Shown here piece by piece: positions 17,093 through 25,714 of a stretch of 54,455 bases of DNA. Each line of letters starts with the position of its first letter. Position 1 is the stretch's first letter. This DNA comes from CAZKFA01 sp964551925 (GTDB lineage Bacteria > Cyanobacteriota > Vampirovibrionia > LMEP-6097). A program made the translations under genes and the position numbers. The DNA lies in NCBI GenBank assembly GCA_964551925.1, contig CAZKFA010000009.1, positions 1-54,455 of the forward strand, in the 5' to 3' direction. Below the pieces are notes generated by a model. The model had not been told where the DNA came from. It ran no database searches and was given only the letters and a program-made list of their open reading frames with translations.

Positions 17093-18807
17093 GAACGTCC
17101 TGATTTAGGTCTGCTTTTGAAATTCTTGCCACCAGAAAATTTACCTTCTGGTTTGCGCCCAGCATAGCTGCTGCGTTCACCGCTGCTAGATCTGCTTTCT
17201 GGTTTACGTCCTGCGTAGCTGCTGCGTTCACCGCTGCTAGATCTGCTTTCTGGTTTACGTCCTGCGTAGCTGCTGCGTTCACCGCTGCTAGATTTACCTT
17301 CTGGTTTACGTCCAGCATAGCTACTGCGTTCGCCGCTGCTAGATCTGCCTTCGCTACTGCGTCCAGCATAACCACCACGTCCACCGCCACCTTCTTTACG
17401 TTCGCTATTTTTGTTGCGTTCAGCATGGCGTCTTTCATAGCCACGTCCATTTAAGCCACCGCGCTCTTGGCGAGGCTCATGCTTAACGCTGAAATCCGTA
17501 CTGTGATTGAAATTAGCGGTATCTTCTTTAAGAATAATTCTAAGTAGAATTGCAATAACTTTTTCTTGGTCATATTGCTCCAGTCCAAGTTGTTTAGCGT
17601 AAGCAGCATATTGTTCTAGTGAAGATTCTTTGCCTACACTTGCTTCTATTTTTTGTTTGAGATCGGTAACGATAGAGCTTTCTAGTTCGTTGATCATCGG
17701 TACTGCGCCTGGTGTTATTGTCATATTATTCATCCTTGCTATTTTTATTATTTGTGATTTCTCTGTACCATTGATAAAAGAGAAAGCATAACCCGTTTTG
17801 CCGGCTCTGCCTGTTCTACCAATACGGTGTACATAATCTTGTCCGAAACGTGGAATGTCATAATTGAAGACTGCTTCTATGTTCTCAACATCAATCCCAC
17901 GAGCTGCAACATCAGTCGCTATCAGGAATCTAATACGCTCTTCTCTGAAACCTCTCATTGCTTGATCACGTTTGTTTTGTTTCATATCACCGTGTAAGCC
18001 GATTGCTGGCAGACCCTTCTCAGAGAAAAGTTTAGCTAAGTCATCTACTTTAGCTTTGGTGTTACAGAAAATTAGAGCGGATTTAATCTTGTAGAAACTT
18101 ATTAAGCGTTTGAAAGCTTCAAATTTGCTTTTGTTATTGATTTCAAAATACATTTGATTGATTTGAGTATTTTGTTCTCTATTTGCTGTGATATCAATGT
18201 GCTGTGGTGAATTCTGATATTTGCGCATGAGTTTGCCAAGAGTGGCATTGATTGTTGCAGAGAACATTACTGTCTGTCTTGCTTCTGGAGTGGCTTTGAG
18301 GATAATTTCCATATCTTCTCGGAATCCCATATCAAGCATTTGATCTGCTTCATCAAGAATAACCATGCTTAATTTACTGAAGTCAAGAGTTTTACGGCGC
18401 ATATGATCCATGATGCGACCAGGTGTGCCGACAACCACTTGAGGATTTTTTTGTAAAGCTCTAAGTTGAATGGAGATATTCTGACCACCATAAATTGATA
18501 CTACGGTGAATGATTTTTGCATGCGCATCATTTGTTTGAACTGATCAGTTACTTGTACAACAAGCTCACGTGTTGGACACATAACCAAAACTTGCAGATC
18601 TGGATTCACTGGATCAATCTTCTCGATAGCCGGAATTGCAAACGCGGCTGTCTTGCCAGTACCAGTACTTGCTTGTCCGATGATATCTAAGCCTTGCATT
18701 ATTAGCGGAATTGCTTGGGCTTGTATCTCGGTAGGCGTCTCAAATCCCATAGACTCTAGTGCTGCTAAGGTTTGTGAGGATAAATTAAGTTCTTTAAAGC
18801 TAATCAA
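17089..18807 (-). CDS. DEAD-box RNA helicase with repeated basic C-terminal tail
   Basis: ATP-dependent RNA helicase of the CsdA/DeaD kind, acting in RNA decay, ribosome assembly or cold adaptation. All core motifs are present: QAIPLIMQ (Q), ASTGTGKT (I), TPGRIMDHM, DEADQMLD (II), FSATI (III), ATDVAARGIDVENI and HRIGRTGRAGKTG (VI). A short linker domain follows to about residue 440. The last 110 residues are a disordered Arg/Gly/Ser tail with four near-identical 17-residue units. The start is TTG, 7 nt after an extended -10 (TGC-TAGACT). The end overlaps the AEC carrier by 4 nt. Confidence 0.95.
   Translation of the reverse strand: MISFKELNLSSQTLAALESMGFETPTEIQAQAIPLIMQGLDIIGQASTGTGKTAAFAIPAIEKIDPVNPDLQVLVMCPTRELVVQVTDQFKQMMRMQKSFTVVSIYGGQNISIQLRALQKNPQVVVGTPGRIMDHMRRKTLDFSKLSMVILDEADQMLDMGFREDMEIILKATPEARQTVMFSATINATLGKLMRKYQNSPQHIDITANREQNTQINQMYFEINNKSKFEAFKRLISFYKIKSALIFCNTKAKVDDLAKLFSEKGLPAIGLHGDMKQNKRDQAMRGFREERIRFLIATDVAARGIDVENIEAVFNYDIPRFGQDYVHRIGRTGRAGKTGYAFSFINGTEKSQIIKIARMNNMTITPGAVPMINELESSIVTDLKQKIEASVGKESSLEQYAAYAKQLGLEQYDQEKVIAILLRIILKEDTANFNHSTDFSVKHEPRQERGGLNGRGYERRHAERNKNSERKEGGGGRGGYAGRSSEGRSSSGERSSYAGRKPEGKSSSGERSSYAGRKPESRSSSGERSSYAGRKPESRSSSGERSSYAGRKPEGKFSGGKNFKSRPKSGRS
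17140..17371 (-). repeat. Four 51-bp in-frame tandem repeats in the helicase gene
   Basis: Units starting near 17167, 17218, 17269 and 17320 encode YAGRKPE(G/S)(K/R)SSSGERSS, with degenerate partial units on both sides. The second and third units are nearly identical at DNA level, so copy number could change by slippage or recombination. Confidence 0.9.
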
Positions 18808-18814
18808 GTTGCTA

Positions 18815-18823
18815 AGTCTAGCA
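18815..18823 (-). promoter_or_regulatory. Extended -10 of the helicase gene
   Basis: TGC-TAGACT on the minus strand, ending 7 nt before the TTG start codon. It is part of the leaderless pattern and favours the TTG as the true start. Confidence 0.45.
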
Positions 18824-18900
18824 TTTCCTTAGGGGATTACACTTTATATATACAAATTCTTTATGATTAAGTTGAGCAAGATAAGAGTTGTCTTGTGATG

Positions 18901-18924
18901 ACCTTATAGTGCTGGTATAGAGTT
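18901..18924. repeat. Degraded copy of the 25-bp palindromic repeat
   Basis: Eighteen of 24 positions match the consensus (ACCTTATAGTG, then TATAGAGTT), but the centre is no longer complementary. It sits in the divergent gap between the helicase and SulP genes. It could be a decayed copy or chance. Confidence 0.4.
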
Positions 18925-18960
18925 GCTAACGTTTTGAATTCTAAAAAAATGGGAATAATA

Positions 18961-18966
18961 TATAAT
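18961..18966 (+). promoter_or_regulatory. -10 box of the SulP-carbonic anhydrase gene
   Basis: TATAAT ending 8 nt before the ATG. GGGAG between them could also serve as a weak ribosome site if transcription starts further upstream. Confidence 0.5.
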
Positions 18967-18974
18967 GGGAGCTA

Positions 18975-21194
18975 ATGAGATCGAATTATTTGGCAAGCCT
19001 TAAATCAGACTTACCTGCTTCCATCGTCGTTTTTTGTGTAGCGATACCTTTATGTCTTGGAATAGCCCATGCTTCTGGCGCGCCACTGTTGGCTGGACTT
19101 GTTTCTGGGATTATTGGTGGAATAGTTATAGGTTTAATTAGTGGCTCACCCCTTAGTGTTAGCGGGCCTGCTGCTGGTCTGACTGCAGTTGCACTGTCTG
19201 GAATTAAGGAGCTTGGTTCTTATGAAGCTTTTGCGCTTGCGATAGTTTTTGCTGGGCTGTTTCAAATTGTTTTAGGTGCTCTGAGAGCTGGTTTTATTTC
19301 AAAGTATTTCCCCCATTGTGTGATTCATGGGATGCTCGCTGCGATTGGTTTGATCTTGATCTGTAAACAATTGCCACATTTGGTTGGTTATGATATTGAA
19401 TCCATGGGTGTTCAAGAGTTTCATCTCACTCATGAAGATATAACGGATCTTGCCAATAGTGCACATATTGCTGAGGACAATACCTTTACAACAGTACTTC
19501 ATTGCTTCAAACACATACATCCAGCTGCTTCTATTATTGGATTGAGTTCCCTATTTTTTTTGTTTGTTTGGGATATTTTTTTGCCGAAGAACTTTAAAGT
19601 TATACCAGGTTCTGTTGTCGTCGTCATATTAAGCACTATGGCAGCTTTTGTTTATCAAAATTATTTAGGTCTAGCTGATCTTACTGTCGAGCATTTCGTT
19701 AATATTCCAAGCTTAAATGGTGTCGGTGATTTCTTTGCTGCAATGAAACTACCAGATTGGTCCTTTATAACTAATCCAAAAATTTATTTTATAGGAATGA
19801 CTATTGCTTTGGTAGCATCGATTGAAACTTTACTATCTATAGAAGCAGTAGATAGAATCGATCCCCATAAACGAGTTTCACCAACTAATAGGGAGCTAGT
19901 TGCGCAAGGTGTTGGTAATACTTTGGCTGGTTTAGTTGGTGCATTGCCGCTCACCTCAGTAATTGTTAGAAGTTCTGTTAATGTTACTGCCGGCGCTACA
20001 ACTCAATTATCATCAATACTTCATGGGGTGCTTTTACTTTTGGGAACTTTGTTTGCAGCTCAGTATCTTAATTATATTCCTCTTGCTGGTTTAGCAGCAG
20101 TTTTAATCTATACTGGTTATCAATTGGCTAGCCCAAGGAATTTTTACAATCAATATATGCAAGGCTGGGATCAGTTTATACCGAGTGTAATTACAGTTGT
20201 TTGTGTTTTACTTTCTGATTTGTTAATTGGTGTTGGCGTAGGATTGATTGTCTCCGCTCTTTTTATAGTCGCCAAAACTTATCAGGCACAGGCTTTTGTT
20301 GTGGAAGATTATGGTGTTAAGAAACGTATTGTTTTTGGAGAGGGTGTGCATTTTCTTCATAAGTACAAAATAGTTAAATTCCTGAATTCTTTGCCAGAGA
20401 ACATGACATTAGAAGTTGATGCAAGTAGAACTTTGTTTATGGATCATGATATTGAGGATGCCATTCGAGAGTTCATAATATTAGCAGCAGAAAAAAATAT
20501 AACAGTGGTTTATGGTGGTTTTGTTCAGAAATTTGAGAATAGGAGAGAAGTAATGAAAGCAAATCAAGAAGCTTATGATAAGTTAATTAGAAACAATAAA
20601 CAGTGGGTTGCTGATAAATTAAAAGTAGATCCTGGATATTTTGAAGAACTCTCGCGTGGACAAGCCCCTGAATACTTGTTTATAGGCTGTTCCGATAGTA
20701 GAGTTCCTGCTGAAGATATAACGAAATGCAAGCCTGGAGAGATGTTTGTTCATCGTAATGTTGCAAATTTGGTAGTAAGCGCTGATATCAACATTATGTC
20801 TGTTTTACAATATGCTGTTCAGGTTCTGAATGTGAAGCATATTATTCTTTGCGGACATTATGGTTGTGGTGGCGTTAAGGCTGCTATGGATAATCAGGAT
20901 ATGGGTTTGATTAATCAATGGTTGATGAATGTTAAGGATGTTTATCGTATTCACCAAGCTGAGTTAGATGCGATTGTTGATGAGCATCAGCGTTATAGGC
21001 GATTAGTTGAATTGAATGCTATTGAACAAGCATATAATCTAATGAAAATACAATTTGTCCAGAAAAATAGATCCCTCTATGGTACTCCAGAGATCCATGC
21101 TTGGGCTTATGATTTGCAGTCTGGTTATATTAATGATCTAGAGCTTAAAGTAAATATGTCTCAAGATACTAGCTCGATTTATCAACGTTACTAG
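18975..21194 (+). CDS. SulP-type anion (bicarbonate/sulfate) transporter fused to beta-carbonic anhydrase
   Basis: A 739-residue three-part protein. Residues 1-430 are a SulP transporter: VFCVAIPLCLGIAHASGAP at the start, SGPAAGLTAV, and IEAVDRIDPHKRVSPTNREL. Residues 430-520 resemble a degenerate STAS domain (LEVDASRTLFMDHDIEDAI). Residues 530-739 are a beta-carbonic anhydrase with the zinc ligands in CSDSR near 572 and CGHYGCGG near 625, and VHRNVANLV between them. The fusion suggests bicarbonate uptake or export coupled to CO2 hydration at the inner membrane; sulfate cannot be excluded. It shares a CTAG stop overlap with the convergent gene downstream. Confidence 0.9.
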   Translation: MRSNYLASLKSDLPASIVVFCVAIPLCLGIAHASGAPLLAGLVSGIIGGIVIGLISGSPLSVSGPAAGLTAVALSGIKELGSYEAFALAIVFAGLFQIVLGALRAGFISKYFPHCVIHGMLAAIGLILICKQLPHLVGYDIESMGVQEFHLTHEDITDLANSAHIAEDNTFTTVLHCFKHIHPAASIIGLSSLFFLFVWDIFLPKNFKVIPGSVVVVILSTMAAFVYQNYLGLADLTVEHFVNIPSLNGVGDFFAAMKLPDWSFITNPKIYFIGMTIALVASIETLLSIEAVDRIDPHKRVSPTNRELVAQGVGNTLAGLVGALPLTSVIVRSSVNVTAGATTQLSSILHGVLLLLGTLFAAQYLNYIPLAGLAAVLIYTGYQLASPRNFYNQYMQGWDQFIPSVITVVCVLLSDLLIGVGVGLIVSALFIVAKTYQAQAFVVEDYGVKKRIVFGEGVHFLHKYKIVKFLNSLPENMTLEVDASRTLFMDHDIEDAIREFIILAAEKNITVVYGGFVQKFENRREVMKANQEAYDKLIRNNKQWVADKLKVDPGYFEELSRGQAPEYLFIGCSDSRVPAEDITKCKPGEMFVHRNVANLVVSADINIMSVLQYAVQVLNVKHIILCGHYGCGGVKAAMDNQDMGLINQWLMNVKDVYRIHQAELDAIVDEHQRYRRLVELNAIEQAYNLMKIQFVQKNRSLYGTPEIHAWAYDLQSGYINDLELKVNMSQDTSSIYQRY

Positions 21195-21952
21195 GCTGCT
21201 TGAGCTTTGGGTTTCATCCAAGCTTGTAATCTATTCGATATAGCTTGTGACCATTGTTCATAATCTGCATTTGAAATTAGATTCGAAACATGTTTGGCTA
21301 TTGTTTTGCCAATAGGATCTAATATTTTAGGAATTGAAACTTCAGCAAGAGCCACAGAGATAATAGGTTTGATGAAACTAACGAGACTCTCTGGAATAAA
21401 TTTAGTCGTTTTATAAATAGCATTTTGGATTTTGTTGGCGATGATAACTATTCCAGTTGGTCCAAAAATTGCAGCAACAGCATCTTGAATAGAAGATTCT
21501 ATAAATGGTTTGAGGTTTTGGGTGCCTAATCCGCGCAATACAGCACGAGCACCGCAGGATACTACTGCTACAGCCCAAAGCCCGTAGTAAAGTGCTTTTG
21601 CTAGTGGTTTTGGGAAGCCCCATTGTTTCATACTCTCATCGATAGCGACAGCAATCTCATTACCAAGAGCACAGACTATGCGTAAGCGATTGTTGTCATC
21701 TAAAAAATTGCTGGCGGTGAAATTCAGGGCTTTGCTAGCGCCATCACTTAAGCCGTATTGGCTCTGCCACTTGGGTAGTATTTGCTTTTGGAAAAGTTGT
21801 ATTAGGTCTGCAGAGCCCATGCCTGGGTCTGGCTTATTGACAGGGCTTGAAGAGTCTGTATTGTTATCGTTAGTGTGGGAAGCTTGTGGGCGCGGCGTTT
21901 CAGGCTTGTGGTTAGGAGTGGCCGATTTAACTGTTACTGTTGTTGGACTCAT
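21191..21952 (-). CDS. Unrecognised protein with disordered N-terminus and hydrophobic core
   Basis: No family recognised in these 253 residues. The first 45 are a Pro/Thr/Ser/Asn-rich disordered stretch. The rest is helical with a moderately hydrophobic segment (ALYYGLWAVAVVSCGARAVL) and several amphipathic helices (VSFIKPIISVALAEVSIPKIL). There is no cleavable signal peptide. It may be peripheral or multi-helix membrane-associated. It begins a run of mostly unrecognised genes and overlaps the SulP fusion gene by 4 nt tail to tail. Confidence 0.6.
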   Translation of the reverse strand: MSPTTVTVKSATPNHKPETPRPQASHTNDNNTDSSSPVNKPDPGMGSADLIQLFQKQILPKWQSQYGLSDGASKALNFTASNFLDDNNRLRIVCALGNEIAVAIDESMKQWGFPKPLAKALYYGLWAVAVVSCGARAVLRGLGTQNLKPFIESSIQDAVAAIFGPTGIVIIANKIQNAIYKTTKFIPESLVSFIKPIISVALAEVSIPKILDPIGKTIAKHVSNLISNADYEQWSQAISNRLQAWMKPKAQAA

Positions 21953-22027
21953 TTAAGAGGCAATAGGGACCCGTATATACAAGAGAGAATGTTAGCACAT
22001 AACGGAGTTTTTGTAGATGAAATATCT

Positions 22028-22795
22028 TTATAATAAGGGGTTTTTTTCGATAATCTTAACGTCTTCAAGTTTCTCGCAAAGTTCTTGGTGCTCATGCTCA
22101 CCTTCAGAGCCTTTTTCGCGTTCGGCTAGTGATTTAACGGCTTCGTGGCGGCCATAGCAGGTTAGGATATCTCCAACAGCAACTGTAGTTTTGCCATTAG
22201 GAGCACCAAGAAAGATTTTTTTCTTGCCTTCTCTCTTTTCAATGTTGAGAACCAAGGTTCCTTCTCTATCAAGTTTGAGGTCTTTAAATTGTTTGCCAGC
22301 CATCCAGTTGCCTTCATCGATATAAATCTTTGAGATAACAAAGCCCTGCCCTAAGCCAAGTATCTCGTGATAGTCGTATATTTGTTCTGAAGAGTATTTT
22401 TCTATGACTTTTAGAATGACTTTTTTGAGGACAAAGTATAGAGGCTTAGATTTTAATAGGAGTAGCATTAACACCAAACCAATAGATAAAATTATTAGAT
22501 GAATTAAAATGTCTTTGACGTCTTTATTGACGAAAGTCAGTATCAAGGAAGCAATGATAGTCATTATTCCAGCGTTACCAGCAATGATTAGGATTTTGAT
22601 GATGTGCCTGCGCGTTGGATGATTAATCAGGGATTCTGTTTCGCGAGTGGTGAAACCAGTACCAGTGAAGGCTGAAAGCGCCTGAAATTCAGCGATCTCG
22701 GCTGATACACCTGTGAGTTCTAGTAAAATAGCAGCAGCTCTGATAACAATAAAGCTGATAAGGATAACCAGAAATAAGCTTAGTAGAGCAAGCAT
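22028..22795 (-). CDS. Membrane protein with C-terminal TrkA_C (RCK_C) domain
   Basis: A 255-residue protein. Two or three N-terminal membrane segments frame a TrkH-like pore-style stretch (LSAFTGTGFTTRETES) followed by NHPTRRHIIKILIIAGNAGIMT. Residues 140-235 form a TrkA_C-type regulatory domain (GQGFVISKIYIDEGNWMAGKQF, then VGDILTCYGRHEAVKSL). An acidic, His-containing tail ends the protein. Ion-channel or transport regulation in the inner membrane is likely; the ion is unknown. The ATG is 9 nt after an extended -10 TGC-TAAAAT. Confidence 0.7.
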   Translation of the reverse strand: MLALLSLFLVILISFIVIRAAAILLELTGVSAEIAEFQALSAFTGTGFTTRETESLINHPTRRHIIKILIIAGNAGIMTIIASLILTFVNKDVKDILIHLIILSIGLVLMLLLLKSKPLYFVLKKVILKVIEKYSSEQIYDYHEILGLGQGFVISKIYIDEGNWMAGKQFKDLKLDREGTLVLNIEKREGKKKIFLGAPNGKTTVAVGDILTCYGRHEAVKSLAEREKGSEGEHEHQELCEKLEDVKIIEKNPLL

Positions 22796-22816
22796 ATCTT
22801 TGGCATTTTAGCAGGT

Positions 22817-24325
22817 CTAGTTAGTTTTACGTATCAAGCTGTTGAGAAGATCAAAGATGGTCAATTTAGCTGCATTTTTAAATAAAATAGATTCAGTAGG
22901 TTTGGGTGGATTAATAGCTAAGCCTCGAGACAGTATCATCATAAGATCAGCAGCTTCCTCTGGTTTAACAGAGTTCTGTCTCAAAGCCATCCAATGAATA
23001 GCTTTGATTAGATCCTTGAGGCTTTCGTAATTACCTTGTTGGAGGTCAGTATAAATCGATTCTAGTTTGGCTTTGATTGGATCAACTGTTCTTTCATCAA
23101 GAGTATCCTTGGGGACTATTGCCTTGGTCAGTAGGGTTTGGTAGCTTTCGATAATTGCATCAAGCTCAGCACTAACGGCTTCTGGGCTTGAGGCTATGCG
23201 TAATTGATTGAGATGGATTTTGGCGGCAGAAGTTTGTAGTTGGTATTGTTGCACTTGATTGATTCCATGAAGATATTGCCAAGCCTCACTGAAAGCTAGT
23301 CTTAGAGCATTCATATCTCCATTATGAGGTAGATCTGCTAATGATCTTGTTTGCCACAATTGTTCTTCACTAAGTAAGGCTCCGTGGAATTCATTGCAGT
23401 AAGCGACTCTTAGTTTCTGCAAGGTCAGAGTTAGTCTAACTATTTCGCTGACAGCTAAGTCTTCGTTTAGAGTGAGGCTTTTGAGTTGTGACAGTGTTGC
23501 GTTGTAAGCAAGCCCATCTGGGTTGGTGATGGCTGGTGTAATCAGGCTGACTAGATCTGGAGAGAGCTTCATCATTGCTTGAAAGAAATCTTCATAGTAG
23601 GGTAATTTAATTGCTTGAGATGTTAATCTAGCTGTTATCAAGTCTTGATAAACCAATTCAGTAGCATCAACTAGCTCTGGGTCATCAGCAAGTTGTTTGA
23701 TGACGTCTCTTTGTTCCTCGACTTCAGTACCAAGATAGATTTTTACGCCATTGATTATGGTTTGATTGGATTCATATTGGAAAGAGTCGCTTCTTGAAAG
23801 GCTTTGCCCTTGAAAGAGAGCTTCAGCAACTATGCCACGATGAATAATACCTTCGCTTCCTTGCTCGCAGAAAATATTATGACTTCTAAGATCTAATCGC
23901 TTTAAACTTAAATTATTAGGATCAATATCAGAGAAATATAAATTGTGTAGAGTGAAAAAAGTTTCGACAGAGTTTCTAATAGCCTCGGTATTGGCTTTTA
24001 GATAAGGCTTCGCTTGATCATCATTTGCTATTCTAATCAAATCATATTTGGCTTGAGCTAGATTGCGAGCGGCTTCAGTTGCTAAGTGCATTACAGCTCT
24101 TGCTTCTTTGAGTCCGATTATTTGTTTGCCCAATTGAGTGATAGCTTCAAGATGTTCAATTGCTGATAGCAATTCTTTATTGATACCAGTGAAGATACCT
24201 TGTAGTACTCCGCTATCATCAATAAAGTTTAGTCGTTGTGATAAACCTGCTTTAATTTGAGTTAATTCGTAACTCTGCTGGGCGGTGAAGCTAGTTATAT
24301 TCGTAGCAGCGTTAATGAGATTCAT
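22817..24325 (-). CDS. Large helical protein of unknown function
   Basis: No family recognised in these 502 residues. They are almost entirely predicted alpha-helix, with no signal peptide and no membrane segment, and rich in Leu, Ala, Gln and Glu. The N-terminal 120 residues have a weak heptad character (AIEHLEAITQLGKQIIGLKEARAV). The start ATG is 13 nt after an extended -10 TGC-TATAAT, giving at most a very short leader. The codon use looks like its neighbours. The next gene on this strand, 22028-22795, has its own -10 in the 21-nt gap. Confidence 0.6.
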   Translation of the reverse strand: MNLINAATNITSFTAQQSYELTQIKAGLSQRLNFIDDSGVLQGIFTGINKELLSAIEHLEAITQLGKQIIGLKEARAVMHLATEAARNLAQAKYDLIRIANDDQAKPYLKANTEAIRNSVETFFTLHNLYFSDIDPNNLSLKRLDLRSHNIFCEQGSEGIIHRGIVAEALFQGQSLSRSDSFQYESNQTIINGVKIYLGTEVEEQRDVIKQLADDPELVDATELVYQDLITARLTSQAIKLPYYEDFFQAMMKLSPDLVSLITPAITNPDGLAYNATLSQLKSLTLNEDLAVSEIVRLTLTLQKLRVAYCNEFHGALLSEEQLWQTRSLADLPHNGDMNALRLAFSEAWQYLHGINQVQQYQLQTSAAKIHLNQLRIASSPEAVSAELDAIIESYQTLLTKAIVPKDTLDERTVDPIKAKLESIYTDLQQGNYESLKDLIKAIHWMALRQNSVKPEEAADLMMILSRGLAINPPKPTESILFKNAAKLTIFDLLNSLIRKTN

Positions 24326-24396
24326 TATAGGTGAGTTTATTATAGCATGGGCTAAAGATAATAGCCCACTCTGCGCATTTGCGAAGTGTTCTGTTT

Positions 24397-24421
24397 AACC
24401 CCATAGTGGCACTATAGGGTT
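24397..24421. repeat. 25-bp palindromic repeat, copy 3
   Basis: Arms AACCCCATAGT and ACTATAGGGTT around GGC, with one mismatch between the arms. It is located in a 168-bp divergent gap, about 60 bp upstream of the next -10 box. It is identical to copy 2 across 23 of 25 bases. Confidence 0.85.
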
Positions 24422-24481
24422 TGTGTGATATTGGAATCTATCCCAGATAGGTAAAATCAGATAATTCTCATCTGGATAATA

Positions 24482-24487
24482 TATAAT
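24482..24487 (+). promoter_or_regulatory. -10 box, leaderless start
   Basis: TATAAT ending 6 nt before the ATG at 24494, inside a very AT-rich stretch. No clear -35 is visible. Confidence 0.5.
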
Positions 24488-24493
24488 TATTAT

Positions 24494-25648
24494 ATGGTAA
24501 CATCAAGCAGCGATACAGCTTTAGCAAACTTTACAAGAGACTCCCAGCCTTCTTTGAGTCAACTTGCAAAGGTCGGGCGAAAATTCTTCCCAATAACAAA
24601 CGATCCAGATCGTCTAACTGAAAATAGAGAAGCAGCAATGCAACTGGCTGCTAATTCTAATTTTATGGGTCAAATTAAAGAATCGGGTCAATGGGCAATT
24701 AAAGAAAATGATATCGCTCAACTTTTTAGTTTAACGAGATTATTTGATTTCTTGGCAAAAGCAGCTAGTCCACATTTACAAACTGCAATAAAATCAGAAG
24801 AGGCTGTTGATAAGACCGCACTTCCTGATTTGAGTACAATCTATAGAGCTTTTAGAGATCAATTAAATCCACTCATTAAATTATTAGTACCACTCGCTGA
24901 AAAATTCTTCCCAGATAAAACTTCAGATCATCAGATAGCTAAGACTGGGGAAGATTATAGAAAACTTGCTGAAAGTTTTGATCTGGCTCAAGCTAGCGAA
25001 GGTGCAAGCCTATTAGGTTTGACTAGGCTGATAGACTTCATGGCTAGATCTCTCCAGCCTTATCTCAAAATGTCAGAAACTGGTGCAGATGAAGTTAGAT
25101 CTCAGGTCAATGGGGCTTTGAACTCTTTGGCTGAAAGAATTGACCAGGGTGGAGACGCATTAACTCTAGATCTTACGCTTAACAAAGATCAAGAAGCCGT
25201 TGTCAATGTTAAAGATGGCGAACAATCATTGTGTAGCTTTGTAGTAAGGCAGGGCAATGAGCTTTATACGGTTGATACAAGCACAGAAGCTATTAAGGGT
25301 TCTAGTTTTGATCCCACAAAAGATTTACCATTAGACTTATATTGTTTGTATCATTTCCCTGCACCAACTATGATTAGAGAAACGGGTACAGAAGTTAAAT
25401 ATCTTGGGCTACCTGAAACTGAGACTCGGGTGAATAGTCAAGTAAGACGAAGACTTTATGATGCGATTCAGTCTAAGTTGATGTCTCAAGTTCCTGATTT
25501 AAGAGAGAGAGCTGCTCGTCAGTTCTTGCTTGGTTTACAACAAGCTGGTACTCTTGATGCTCCCGAGAATCAACATGCAATATATCTTCTAGGCTGTAAT
25601 ATTGGTGCTGAGAGAGTTACAGCGATACGAGCTGAGATTAATCAGTAG
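24494..25648 (+). CDS. Unknown protein with an internal duplication
   Basis: A 384-residue protein of unrecognised family. Two copies of a roughly 75-residue helical module are visible. The first runs about residues 22-105 (KFFPITND, then LFSLTRLFDFLAKAASPHLQ) and the second about 125-200 (KFFPDKTS, then LLGLTRLIDFMARSLQPYLK). The remaining C-terminal half has a beta-rich part (LTLDLTLNKDQEAVVNV) and a final helical part. No signal peptide or membrane segment is present. The start sits 6 nt after TATAAT. Confidence 0.6.
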   Translation: MVTSSSDTALANFTRDSQPSLSQLAKVGRKFFPITNDPDRLTENREAAMQLAANSNFMGQIKESGQWAIKENDIAQLFSLTRLFDFLAKAASPHLQTAIKSEEAVDKTALPDLSTIYRAFRDQLNPLIKLLVPLAEKFFPDKTSDHQIAKTGEDYRKLAESFDLAQASEGASLLGLTRLIDFMARSLQPYLKMSETGADEVRSQVNGALNSLAERIDQGGDALTLDLTLNKDQEAVVNVKDGEQSLCSFVVRQGNELYTVDTSTEAIKGSSFDPTKDLPLDLYCLYHFPAPTMIRETGTEVKYLGLPETETRVNSQVRRRLYDAIQSKLMSQVPDLRERAARQFLLGLQQAGTLDAPENQHAIYLLGCNIGAERVTAIRAEINQ

Positions 25649-25714
25649 AATCCGAATGAAATAAGCTAAGCCTCTCTTTATGTGTACAAATCAAATTTGA
25701 TCTATTACAGAAAA

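Noticed and set aside
17140..17371. CRISPR array
   Set aside because: The repeats are contiguous, without spacers, and encode in-frame protein repeats.
17037..17450. Minus-strand open frame with Ala/Asn/Val repeats
   Set aside because: An out-of-frame reading of the 51-bp repeats in the helicase gene, which has all its motifs in the other frame.
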